From the NCBI GenBank assembly GCA_043743145.1, contig JAYTXC010000124.1, positions 1 to 11,369 on the forward strand: a stretch of DNA of 11,369 nucleotides. The letters are read 5' to 3'. Below are positions 1 through 6,974 of the stretch, one piece after another; position 1 is the first letter of the stretch, and every line of letters begins with the position of its first letter. The notes under the pieces are model-generated. The model was not told where the DNA came from. It ran no database searches and was given only the letters and a program-made list of their open reading frames with translations. A program made the position numbers and the translations under genes. This stretch comes from JANYGA01 sp043743145. GTDB lineage: Bacteria; Vulcanimicrobiota; Vulcanimicrobiia; Vulcanimicrobiales; Vulcanimicrobiaceae.

Positions 1-247
1 CGACGGTGCCATCGACGAGTGCGGCGAGTTGTGCTTTATCGCAGATATTGCACGGAATCGCGATCGCGATGCCGCCCGCCGCGACGATCGTGTCGCGCAC
101 GGCATCGCATGCATCGGCCTTGCGACTTGAGATCACGACGCTCGCGCCACGACGCGCGAATTGTTCCGCGATCCCACGCCCGATACCACGGGTGGAGCCC
201 GTGATGACGGCGACTTTTCCCGTAAGATCGAAGAGATCGTCGCTCAT
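1..247 (-). CDS. Short-chain dehydrogenase/reductase (SDR), 3' part missing
   Basis: This is the first 82 codons of an NAD(P)(H)-dependent oxidoreductase of the classical SDR family; the rest lies beyond the left edge. The protein begins MSDDLFDLTGKVAVITGS. It shows the first beta strand (KVAVIT) and the nucleotide-binding TGxxxGIG motif (TGSTRGIG, residues 16-23). The second strand ends in SSRK (residues 40-43), where the arginine suggests a preference for NADP(H). The catalytic Ser-Tyr-Lys triad would lie outside the window, so the substrate cannot be read. Its ATG overlaps the TGA of the upstream enoyl-CoA hydratase gene (ATGA, 244-247), and no separate Shine-Dalgarno sequence is visible, which points to translational coupling. 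The pairing suggests a role in acyl-CoA or related carbon-chain oxidation, but this is inference. Confidence 0.9.
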   Translation of the reverse strand, partial: MSDDLFDLTGKVAVITGSTRGIGRGIAEQFARRGASVVISSRKADACDAVRDTIVAAGGIAIAIPCNICDKAQLAALVDGTV

Positions 248-1041
248 CGCGACGCGAATGCGGGTTTGCGCTTTTCGAGAAACGCCCCGATGCCTTCCAT
301 CAAATCGCCACCCGTCGCCGCTTCTTCTTGAATATCGGCTTCACGATCGAGCCACGCGGCGAAGTGCGGCATGATCGCTTCGTTAAATGCGCGCTTCGTC
401 AGACCAGCCGCAATCGGCGAGACTTCGGCGAGGCGTCGTGCGAGCGCGGCCGTTTCCTCGACGAGCGACGCTGCGGGAACGACGCGATTGACGAGCCCGA
501 GTCGATGCGCCTCCTGCGCATCGATACGATCGCTCAGCATTGCGAGCTCGAGTCCGCGTCCAAAACCCGCGAGCAGCGGCAACATAAAACTCGCACCGCC
601 ATCGGGCACGAGGCCGATCTTTGCGAAGCCGAGCGTGAGTTGCGAATCGTCGCCCGCGATGCGGAGATCGCACGCGAGTGCGATGGAAAGACCGACGCCC
701 GCCGCGATGCCGCCGAGCGATGCGACGATCGGTTTTTCGATCGTCCGAATCCGCATGACGAGCGTGTTGTATCCCTTGCGCAAATGCTCGGCGACCGAGA
801 CGCGCGTGGCACCGGGCTTTTGAAGCTTCATGAAAGCTTCGAGATCTTGACCCGACGAGAAGCCGCGTCCGGCTCCGCAGATCACGATCGCGCGGACGCT
901 CCGATCGGCAGCACCGCGTTCGAGCGCGGCCAAGAGTTCCGTCGCCATGGCGTCGTTGAACGCGTTGATCTTCTCGGGCCGATGCAACGTGAGGGTCAGG
1001 ACAGCGCCTTCTTGCGCTGCGAGGACGACGGATTCGCTCAT
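244..1041 (-). CDS. Enoyl-CoA hydratase/isomerase family protein (PaaG-like)
   Basis: A 265-residue crotonase-fold enzyme, full length for the family. Members hydrate, isomerise or cleave acyl-CoA thioesters in the cytoplasm. Visible marks are PEKINAFN (22-29), the first oxyanion-hole segment GRGFSSGQDL (58-67), the second at GGIAAGVG (110-117), and LVPDGGASFMLP (144-155). The first glutamate of classical hydratases (in QPEI-type motifs) is not present. Asp147 in the PDGG motif instead resembles PaaG-type 1,2-epoxyphenylacetyl-CoA isomerases and their relatives. Glu165 aligns with the second classical glutamate. Isomerase activity is therefore as likely as hydratase; the exact substrate is unknown. 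I chose the ATG at 1041; the frame also opens with a TTG at 1071, but the added ten residues (NARCAKRRR-rich) look non-native. The Shine-Dalgarno sequence is weak. It is followed by the SDR gene with a 4-base overlap. Confidence 0.9.
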   Translation of the reverse strand: MSESVVLAAQEGAVLTLTLHRPEKINAFNDAMATELLAALERGAADRSVRAIVICGAGRGFSSGQDLEAFMKLQKPGATRVSVAEHLRKGYNTLVMRIRTIEKPIVASLGGIAAGVGLSIALACDLRIAGDDSQLTLGFAKIGLVPDGGASFMLPLLAGFGRGLELAMLSDRIDAQEAHRLGLVNRVVPAASLVEETAALARRLAEVSPIAAGLTKRAFNEAIMPHFAAWLDREADIQEEAATGGDLMEGIGAFLEKRKPAFASR

Positions 1042-1117
1042 GCGCCGCCGCTTCGCGCACCGCGCGTTCAAATGCTTTTCGTAAGCCGGCCCACGTCCGA
1101 GCGCTCGCGCGATTCGT

Positions 1118-1123
1118 TATAAT
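1118..1123 (+). promoter_or_regulatory. Perfect -10 box for a probably leaderless msrB transcript
   Basis: TATAAT lies exactly 7 bases before the ATG of msrB. In sigma-70-type promoters transcription usually starts about 7 bases past the -10 box, so the mRNA would begin at or within a base of the start codon. No Shine-Dalgarno sequence precedes the ATG, in agreement. No good -35 hexamer is present at the expected distance (around 1095-1100, gtccga), and no extended -10 TG is seen. The core TTATAA is self-complementary, so it could also serve weakly on the minus strand for the divergent enoyl-CoA hydratase gene. Confidence 0.6.
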
Positions 1124-1130
1124 CAGTGCT

Positions 1131-1637
1131 ATGCAAAAACCGATGACGCGTGCGACCTCGCTCCTGGGACTCGCGGCGATCGCCGCCGCCGCATTCGCAA
1201 CCACCCGCCGATCGGCCGCTGCGGCCGAGGCCGCGCCGCGCGCCTTCGAAATCGCCCTTAGCGACGATGCGTGGCGCAAACGCCTCACGACCGATCAATT
1301 CGCGATCTTGCGTCGTGCGGGGACGGAAGCGCCCGAATCGAGCTCGCTTTTACGCGAGCATCGACCAGGTACGTTTGCATGCGCGGGCTGCGCTCTCGCA
1401 CTCTTCGACGGCTCGACGAAATTCGAAAGCGGTACCGGTTGGCCGAGCTTCTTTCGCCCGCTACCCAAAGCGGTCGAAACGATGACCGATACCTCGCTCT
1501 TCGGAACCCGCACCGAAGTGCATTGTCGGCGATGCGGCGGTCATCTCGGCCACGTCTTCGACGACGGTCCGAAGCCCACGGGTTTGCGCTATTGCATGAA
1601 TGGCGCGGCGCTCGCATTCCGACCGCGCAGCGCGTAG
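1131..1637 (+). CDS. msrB: Exported peptide-methionine (R)-S-oxide reductase (MsrB)
   Basis: A 168-residue MsrB, which reduces the R epimer of methionine sulfoxide in damaged proteins. The N-terminus (MQKPMTR, then a hydrophobic stretch at about 8-23, then an Ala-rich segment to about 35) looks like a signal peptide or membrane anchor, so the enzyme probably acts outside the cytoplasm. The SelR domain covers about 43-165. Four zinc-binding cysteines form two CxxC pairs (84/87 and 132/135). Other marks are ESGTGWPSF (99-107), GGHLGHVFDDGPKPTGLRYC (136-155) and the catalytic Cys155 in RYCMNGAAL. The position used for the resolving cysteine in E. coli MsrB (SGCGWPSF) is Thr102, and no spare cysteine remains. 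The two arginines at 26-27 follow rather than precede the hydrophobic stretch, so this is not a normal Tat signal. treZ follows 54 bases later on the same strand. Confidence 0.93.
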   Translation: MQKPMTRATSLLGLAAIAAAAFATTRRSAAAAEAAPRAFEIALSDDAWRKRLTTDQFAILRRAGTEAPESSSLLREHRPGTFACAGCALALFDGSTKFESGTGWPSFFRPLPKAVETMTDTSLFGTRTEVHCRRCGGHLGHVFDDGPKPTGLRYCMNGAALAFRPRSA

Positions 1638-1642
1638 CACGA

Positions 1643-1664
1643 CCGAACTCGCTTCGCGGTTTGG
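1643..1664 (+). repeat. Small inverted repeat between msrB and treZ
   Basis: CCGAAC (1643-1648) pairs with GTTTGG (1659-1664), with one G-U pair, around a 10-base loop. It sits 6 bases after the msrB stop codon. No T-run follows it, so it is not a standard intrinsic terminator. It may only be a weak mRNA structure separating msrB from treZ, or chance. Confidence 0.3.
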
Positions 1665-1691
1665 CAAGCGGCGGGTCGGGTACGCATCGGA

Positions 1692-3482
1692 ATGATGCCC
1701 CCGCCCTCCACGTTTACGATGCCATTCGGCGCCAAGCTTCTCGCGCGTGAGGGCGTTCGCTTCCGACTCTACGCGCCGAGCGCGACCCAGGTCGAGCTCG
1801 CCCTCGATGGCGCAGCGCCCGTTCCGCTGCGACGCGACGACGAGGGATTCTTCGAACTCGTCGACTCGCGTGCTCGCGCTGGATCGCGCTATATGTTCGT
1901 CGTTGACAGCCTGCGCGTGCCCGATCCCGCGTCGCGATTCAATCCCGATGGGCCGCATGGTCCGAGCGTCGTGGTCGACCCGGCCGCGTTTCCCTGGCCG
2001 CACGACGACTGGCAAGGCCGGGCGTGGCACGAACACGTTTTTTACGAGATCCACATCGGCACGTTTACTCCGGAGGGCACCTACACCGCGGCGGCCGCGA
2101 AACTGCCACTCATTGCCGACCTCGGCATCACGGCAATCGAGCTCATGCCCCTCGCGCAGGCGCCCGGGGCGCGCAACTGGGGCTACGACGGCGTGTTACT
2201 CTACGCGCCCGCGCATGCGTACGGAACGCCGGACGACCTCAAAGCGCTCGTCGCGCGTGCGCACGCACTCGGCATCGCCGTGTACCTCGATGTGGTCTAC
2301 AATCACTTTGGTCCTGAAGGAAACTACCTCCAAGCCTACGCGCGCGAATTCTATAGCGATCGCCACAACACGCCGTGGGGCGCCGCGATCGACGTTCTCG
2401 AGCGCGCGCACGTTCGCGCGTTCTTCATCGAAAACGCGCTCTATTGGCTCGAAGAATTTCGCTTCGACGGCTTACGCCTCGATGCGGTCCACGCCATCTA
2501 CGACGGCGCCGATCGCGCGTTCTTGCGCGAACTCGCAGCGACCGTTCACGATCGCGCGACGCGACCCGTACACCTCATCGTCGAGAACGATCACAACGAA
2601 AGTGCGCTCCTCGAAGCGGGTTTCCGCGCGCAGTGGAACGACGACGCCCATCACGCCGCCCACGTGGCCATCACCGCAGAACACGACGGCTATTACGCCG
2701 ATTATGCCGAGTCGACGACGGCACTCCTGGGACGGACACTCACGAAAGGCTTCGGCTATCAAGGCGAGCCATCGGGCGTGCGCGGCGGCAAGCGACGCGG
2801 CGATCTCAGCGAGCATCTCGCGCACGCGTCGTTCGTAACTTTTCTGCAAAATCACGATCAGATCGGGAACCGGCCCTTCGGCGAACGCATCACCGCACTC
2901 GCGCCCGATAACGCGGTCCGTGCGGTTGTCGCCTTACTGCTCCTCGCGCCACCCGTGCCGTTGCTCTTTATGGGCGAAGAATGGGGCGCGAGCACGCCGT
3001 TTCTCTTCTTCTGCGATTTCGAACCCGATCTCGCACGCGCGATCTCCGAGGGTCGCCGTAAGGAATTCGGCACGTTTGCGGGTTTCGCCGATCCCGCGAT
3101 GCGCGCGCGTATTCCCGATCCGAGTGCCCCCGCCACCTTCGCGCGCAGCATCCTCCGCTGGGAGGAACGCACGACGTCGCTACACGCTGCGTGGCTCGCG
3201 TATTATCGTCACCTCTTGCACGTTCGTGCCACGGAGATCGCGCCGCGTAGCGCACGGGCATGCGGACGCGACGCCGATTACGCCACAATCGGTGCGTTCG
3301 GTTTGCAGGCGCAGTGGCGTCTCGATGACGGGCATACGCTCGTGCTCGAAACCAACCTCGGTGCGAGCGCGCAAGCCGGATTTTCGTCCGATCCCAAAGG
3401 CTACGTCGTCTTCACAACGCACGCTTCCACGTTTGCCGACGGCATCGCGCCGCCGTGGAGCGTGCGATGGACGATCGATTGA
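1692..3482 (+). CDS. treZ: Malto-oligosyltrehalose trehalohydrolase
   Basis: A 596-residue GH13 enzyme, of normal length for TreZ. It hydrolyses the alpha-1,4 bond next to the terminal trehalosyl unit made by TreY, releasing free trehalose in the cytoplasm. The N-terminal beta-sandwich (about 12-95; FGAKLLAREGVRFRLYAPSA) is followed by the (beta/alpha)8 barrel. The barrel carries FYEIHIGTFTPEGTY, GYDGVLLYAPAHAYG, DVVYNHFGPEGNYL, FDGLRLDAVHAI with the predicted nucleophile Asp264, LIVENDHNE with the predicted acid/base Glu298, and FLQNHDQIGN with the transition-state Asp389. The FYEIHIGTF and NHFGPEGNY motifs are typical of TreZ rather than of branching enzyme. The start is uncertain: ATGs stand at 1692, 1695 and 1719, none with a good Shine-Dalgarno sequence, and the last (MPFGAKLL) also matches how the family's first domain begins. 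The 3' end overlaps treY. Confidence 0.96.
   Translation: MMPPPSTFTMPFGAKLLAREGVRFRLYAPSATQVELALDGAAPVPLRRDDEGFFELVDSRARAGSRYMFVVDSLRVPDPASRFNPDGPHGPSVVVDPAAFPWPHDDWQGRAWHEHVFYEIHIGTFTPEGTYTAAAAKLPLIADLGITAIELMPLAQAPGARNWGYDGVLLYAPAHAYGTPDDLKALVARAHALGIAVYLDVVYNHFGPEGNYLQAYAREFYSDRHNTPWGAAIDVLERAHVRAFFIENALYWLEEFRFDGLRLDAVHAIYDGADRAFLRELAATVHDRATRPVHLIVENDHNESALLEAGFRAQWNDDAHHAAHVAITAEHDGYYADYAESTTALLGRTLTKGFGYQGEPSGVRGGKRRGDLSEHLAHASFVTFLQNHDQIGNRPFGERITALAPDNAVRAVVALLLLAPPVPLLFMGEEWGASTPFLFFCDFEPDLARAISEGRRKEFGTFAGFADPAMRARIPDPSAPATFARSILRWEERTTSLHAAWLAYYRHLLHVRATEIAPRSARACGRDADYATIGAFGLQAQWRLDDGHTLVLETNLGASAQAGFSSDPKGYVVFTTHASTFADGIAPPWSVRWTID
3457..3460 (+). promoter_or_regulatory. Ribosome binding site for treY inside treZ
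   Basis: GGAG stands 6 bases before the ATG at 3467, within the last codons of treZ. It favours this ATG over the in-frame GTG at 3455, whose own codon abuts the GGAG. The arrangement suggests that treY translation is coupled to termination of treZ. Confidence 0.6.
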
Positions 3483-6289
3483 TCTCGCACGTCCCCCTCT
3501 CGACGTATCGCTTGCAATTCGCGCCGACGTTTCGCTTCAACGACGCGCGCGCGATCGTACCGTATCTCGACGAGCTCGGCATCGGGCATATCTATGCCTC
3601 GCCCTACTTACGCGCCCGTCCGGGAAGCACGCACGGCTACGATGTCGTCGATCCCAATCGTCTCAATCCGGAGATCGGCACCGCAGCCGAGCACGCCGCG
3701 ATGATCGATGCCGCGCAAGCCGCGGGACTCGGACATCTTCTGGACTTCGTGCCGAACCATATGGGGATCGGTGGCGGCGAGAATCCGTGGTGGCAGGACG
3801 TCCTCGAAGTCGGCGAAGCGTCACCGTATGCGAAATACTTCGATATCGATTGGGCGCCGCTACGCAGCGAGATGCGCGGCAAAGTGCTCGTGCCGTTTCT
3901 GGGTGACTACTACGGCCGCGTGCTCGAACGCGGCGAACTCGTGCCGACGTTCGATGCGTCGAGCGGCAGTTTTGCCATCGCTTATTTCGAAAGTCGCTTT
4001 CCGCTCGCGACGTCATCGTATGCGGGCGTGCTCGCCCTCGCCGTCGATTGCGCGATGGGCGATGCGTGGTCGCTTCGCGCGCTTGCCGCGGAATTCGCAT
4101 CGGCGTCGCCCGATCGCGCGCGCGAACTCAAAGGCGAACTCGCGATCGTCGCACGCGAACCGGCCGTCGCCGCCGCTATCGACGCGGCGCTCGAAACCTT
4201 TACGATCGGCAACGATGCGGCCGCGATCGATCGGCTCGATGCGCTCTTAACGCAGCAGAATTTTCGCCTCGCGTACTGGCGTGTCTCAGCCGACGAGATC
4301 AACTATCGCCGCTTCTTCGATATCAACGATCTCGCGGGCTTGCGCGTCGAAGACGCTGAGGTCTTGGGGCAGACGCACCGCCTCGTCTTCGAACTTATTG
4401 CGGCGGGACGCGTCCAGGGTTTGCGCATCGATCACGTCGATGGCCTCTTCAATCCGGGCGGCTATTGCCGATTTCTCGCCGACCGGGCGGAGGCGCTCGG
4501 ACAACCGCACTACCTCGTCGTCGAGAAAATTCTCGCGCGCTTCGAAACGCTTCGTGACGATTGGGCGATCGCGGGCACGACCGGGTACGATTTCATGAAC
4601 GTCGTCAACGGACTCTTCGTCGATTCCACCGCCGAACTCGCCTTCGATCGCATCTATCGGCAGTTCGCGGGCATCGCGACGAACTTCGACCAATTCGCGT
4701 ACCGCGCCAAAAAAGACATCATGCGATCGTCGCTCGCGAGCGAACTCGAGGTGCTCGCGACGATGCTCGATCGCATCGCGGGGATGGATCGGCGATCCAA
4801 TGATTATACGTACAACGTGTTGCGCGATGCGCTCACCGAAGTGCTCGCCTCATTCCCCGTTTATCGCACCTATGTCACCGACGAAAACATCGAATCCGAA
4901 GACGCGCGCTTTATCGCCCTCGCGATCGATGCGGCGCGTAAACGCAGCGAACTCGGCGACGACCGCGTATTCGACTTCCTCCGCCACGTTCTCACGACCC
5001 AAACAACCGGGCAATCGGAGAATTACGATCGGCGCGAAGTCGTGCGATTCGCAATGAAGTTTCAACAATACTCGAGCCCCGTGATGGCAAAAGCCGTGGA
5101 AGACACGGCGTTTTACCGGTACGTTCGCCTCGCATCGCTCAATGAAGTCGGCGGCGATCCGCGGCATTTCGGCACGAGCGTCGCAGCATTTCATGCAGCC
5201 AACGCCGAGCGGGCTGCAGCGCATCCGCATGCCATGCTCGCGACGGCGACGCACGATCACAAACGCGGCGAAGATACGCGGACGCGCATCGACGCGCTCT
5301 CCGAAATGCCGGGGCTTTGGGAACGCACGCTCGATCGCTGGTCTCACCTCAATGCGTCCCACAAGGACACGGCCGACGCGGCGCCCGCGCCGACGGAGAA
5401 TGACGAATATCACCTCTATCAAACACTCGTCGGCACGTGGCCGATGGCGTGGCTCGATCTCGCGCCCGAGGCGATCGATACGGCCGAGCTCCGCGCGTAT
5501 ACCGAACGCATAGCAGCGTATTTCCTCAAAGCGCTTCGCGAGGCGAAGTTCCGAACGAGTTGGACAAATCCCAATCTCGCGTACGAAAACGCGACGCTTG
5601 CGTTTATCCGCGCGATCCTCCAACCGCAGCACGGCAACGCCTTCGTTCTCGAATTGCAAACGCTCGCACGCGAACTCGCACCAATCGGGGCGATCTCCAG
5701 CCTCGCGCAAGTCGCGCTCAAACTCACCGCACCCGGCGTTCCCGACATTTACCAGGGCTGCGAACTCTGGGATTTCTCGCTCGTCGATCCCGATAATCGC
5801 CGCGCGGTCGATTACGTCGCGCGGACGCATATTCTCGCCGAGATGCGCTCGCGCGTCGAAGCGGGCGAGCATGCCGATTTCTGCGACGACTTGCTCGCGA
5901 CGTGGCATGACGGCCGCATCAAAGCCTACGTAACGTGGCAGCTCTTGCACCTACGCCGCGAACGCGCGGCAACGTACCTTGGGTCGTCGTACCGTCCGCT
6001 CGCGACAACGGGCACGCTTGCCGATCACATCGTGGCGTTCGCGCGCGAAGACGTTGTGACGATCGTCCCACGTCTCGCGCGGCGCTTACTGGTCGCCGAT
6101 CGCGTCGATCTCCGAATGCACTGTGCCGCGGTCGGGATTCGACTTGGAAACGAAGCAGCCCAACGCTATCGCGATCGTTTCACGGGCGCTATCGTCATCA
6201 CCGATCGTGACGACGACGGGTTCTTCCTCACCGCGAAGGCAACGCTCACGCCATTTCCGGTCGCGGTGCTCGAACCGATCGCGGGTTAG
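3467..6289 (+). CDS. treY: Maltooligosyltrehalose synthase
   Basis: A 940-residue GH13 enzyme that converts the reducing-end alpha-1,4 bond of maltodextrins to an alpha,alpha-1,1 bond, the first step of the TreY-TreZ trehalose route. Hallmarks are STYRLQF near the N-terminus, LGIGHIYASPYLRARPGSTHGYDVVD, LLDFVPNHMGI, NPWWQDVLE, YRRFFDINDLAGLR, GLRIDHVDGL with the predicted nucleophile Asp322, YLVVEKIL with the predicted acid/base Glu353, TTGYDFMN, ATHDHKRGEDTR with Asp597, and near the C-terminus PGVPDIYQGCELWDFSLVDPDNRR. It is at the long end of the family range, mostly through the segment between Glu353 and Asp597. The chosen ATG has a GGAG in front; a GTG at 3455 would add four residues. 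The gene overlaps treZ by 16 bases, so both are surely co-transcribed. Its TAG overlaps the TAA of the convergent DUF4440-type gene by 3 bases. Confidence 0.97.
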   Translation: MDDRLISHVPLSTYRLQFAPTFRFNDARAIVPYLDELGIGHIYASPYLRARPGSTHGYDVVDPNRLNPEIGTAAEHAAMIDAAQAAGLGHLLDFVPNHMGIGGGENPWWQDVLEVGEASPYAKYFDIDWAPLRSEMRGKVLVPFLGDYYGRVLERGELVPTFDASSGSFAIAYFESRFPLATSSYAGVLALAVDCAMGDAWSLRALAAEFASASPDRARELKGELAIVAREPAVAAAIDAALETFTIGNDAAAIDRLDALLTQQNFRLAYWRVSADEINYRRFFDINDLAGLRVEDAEVLGQTHRLVFELIAAGRVQGLRIDHVDGLFNPGGYCRFLADRAEALGQPHYLVVEKILARFETLRDDWAIAGTTGYDFMNVVNGLFVDSTAELAFDRIYRQFAGIATNFDQFAYRAKKDIMRSSLASELEVLATMLDRIAGMDRRSNDYTYNVLRDALTEVLASFPVYRTYVTDENIESEDARFIALAIDAARKRSELGDDRVFDFLRHVLTTQTTGQSENYDRREVVRFAMKFQQYSSPVMAKAVEDTAFYRYVRLASLNEVGGDPRHFGTSVAAFHAANAERAAAHPHAMLATATHDHKRGEDTRTRIDALSEMPGLWERTLDRWSHLNASHKDTADAAPAPTENDEYHLYQTLVGTWPMAWLDLAPEAIDTAELRAYTERIAAYFLKALREAKFRTSWTNPNLAYENATLAFIRAILQPQHGNAFVLELQTLARELAPIGAISSLAQVALKLTAPGVPDIYQGCELWDFSLVDPDNRRAVDYVARTHILAEMRSRVEAGEHADFCDDLLATWHDGRIKAYVTWQLLHLRRERAATYLGSSYRPLATTGTLADHIVAFAREDVVTIVPRLARRLLVADRVDLRMHCAAVGIRLGNEAAQRYRDRFTGAIVITDRDDDGFFLTAKATLTPFPVAVLEPIAG

Positions 6290-6759
6290 GTCTTCGGTGG
6301 TGGATCTGGGATGACAGCGTCGGCCGTAATGAGCCACGATCCATCTTTTTGTTTTCGCCACGTCGTGAGATAGTGTCCGGTAACGGTCGCACGCGGCTGA
6401 CCCTCGATATCGACGATGAACGTAAATGTCCCGAGTTCCGAGGCCATGTCTCCGGCCACGGCGACGCTCGTCGTCGTCACTGAGACATCGATGTATTTTC
6501 TCGTCGCGAAGCGTTTGGTATAGTACGCAACGATTGCCTCGTGCCCGACGACGACGATTCCCGGAGCGATGATCGTGGCGTCGCTTGCGAATATCGACGA
6601 CGCCACGCTAGCGTCGCCGCGCTTGAGAGCGTCGGCATATTTTGAAAGCGTGGAAGAGATCGCGCTTCGAACGGCGTCATCGTCGGCGCGCGCCGGCAAG
6701 GCGAGGCTCGTCGATGCGATAATTCCCGCCGTCGCGGCCAGTAAGGTAGAACGGTTCAT
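6286..6759 (-). CDS. Exported SnoaL-like/DUF4440 family protein
   Basis: A 157-residue small protein with a clear signal peptide: MNRS, then a hydrophobic stretch 5-21, then LPARA|DDD with likely cleavage after Ala25. The mature part resembles the NTF2-like fold of SnoaL/DUF4440/SgcJ-type proteins. The pattern IxxxLxxYADALKRGDASVASSIFASDATIIAPG is typical of the first helices and strand, followed by VVGHEAIVAYYTKRF, a beta-rich half with YLTTWRKQKDGSWLITADAVI, and a short proline-rich tail. Members of this fold act as isomerases, cyclases or binding proteins; many exported ones have no known activity, and no catalytic residue can be named here. A GGAG (6768-6771) lies 8 bases before the ATG. 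It has its own strong promoter and is separated from isocitrate lyase by a terminator, so it is probably a single-gene unit. Confidence 0.85.
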   Translation of the reverse strand: MNRSTLLAATAGIIASTSLALPARADDDAVRSAISSTLSKYADALKRGDASVASSIFASDATIIAPGIVVVGHEAIVAYYTKRFATRKYIDVSVTTTSVAVAGDMASELGTFTFIVDIEGQPRATVTGHYLTTWRKQKDGSWLITADAVIPDPPPKT

Positions 6760-6844
6760 GCGTCATACTCCGAGCGATTTGGCGGGCGAGCGCGTTCCAA
6801 CAGGGGCTCGCATGGAATGCGTCATTCACTTCGGTCCTTGACTT

Positions 6845-6856
6845 GTTTCCAGAAAC
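6845..6856. promoter_or_regulatory. Inverted repeat over the predicted transcription start (possible operator)
   Basis: GTTTC (6845-6849) and GAAAC (6852-6856) form a perfect short inverted repeat with a 2-base centre. It begins 2 bases downstream of the -10 box of the minus-strand promoter and covers the expected +1. The position would suit a repressor site, but the arms are short and chance is possible. Confidence 0.3.
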
Positions 6857-6858
6857 GG

Positions 6859-6887
6859 ATACTAAGCCTGGACCATTCTCATGTCAA
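6859..6887 (-). promoter_or_regulatory. Sigma-70-type promoter for the DUF4440-type gene
   Basis: On the minus strand, a consensus -35 TTGACA (6887-6882) is followed after exactly 17 bases by TAGTAT (6864-6859), which matches four of six consensus -10 positions. Transcription should begin near 6852, giving a leader of roughly 90 bases before the ATG at 6759. It lies just downstream of the isocitrate lyase terminator. This is the best complete promoter I see in the window. Confidence 0.65.
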
Positions 6888-6916
6888 GCCCATGCCGCCG
6901 GTAGCGCCGATAGAGC

Positions 6917-6949
6917 AGAAGAAAAACGAGCGCCGTTTCCGCCACTCGT
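6917..6949 (-). terminator. Rho-independent terminator of isocitrate lyase
   Basis: On the minus strand, ACGAGTGGCG (6949-6940) pairs with CGGCGCTCGT (6935-6926) around a GAAA tetraloop. The stem has ten positions with one G-G mismatch and one G-T pair, and a T-rich tail (TTTTTCTTCT) follows directly. It lies 25 bases after the isocitrate lyase stop codon. This is a textbook intrinsic terminator. Confidence 0.85.
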
Positions 6950-6974
6950 TTGGAGCTTTTTTAGCAATTACCGT

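Noticed and set aside
328..1122. 264-codon plus-strand frame opposite the enoyl-CoA hydratase gene
   Set aside because: The opposite strand carries a full crotonase with all its main motifs; this frame is rich in Arg, Glu and Asp and shows no domain.
4850..5950. 366-codon minus-strand frame inside treY
   Set aside because: It lies wholly within a confident TreY coding sequence and has no recognisable domain or ribosome site.
6838..6866. Plus-strand TTGACT with a -10-like word, suggesting a divergent promoter
   Set aside because: At 16-17 base spacing the -10 candidates (tactaa/actaag) match poorly, and no credible plus-strand gene follows.
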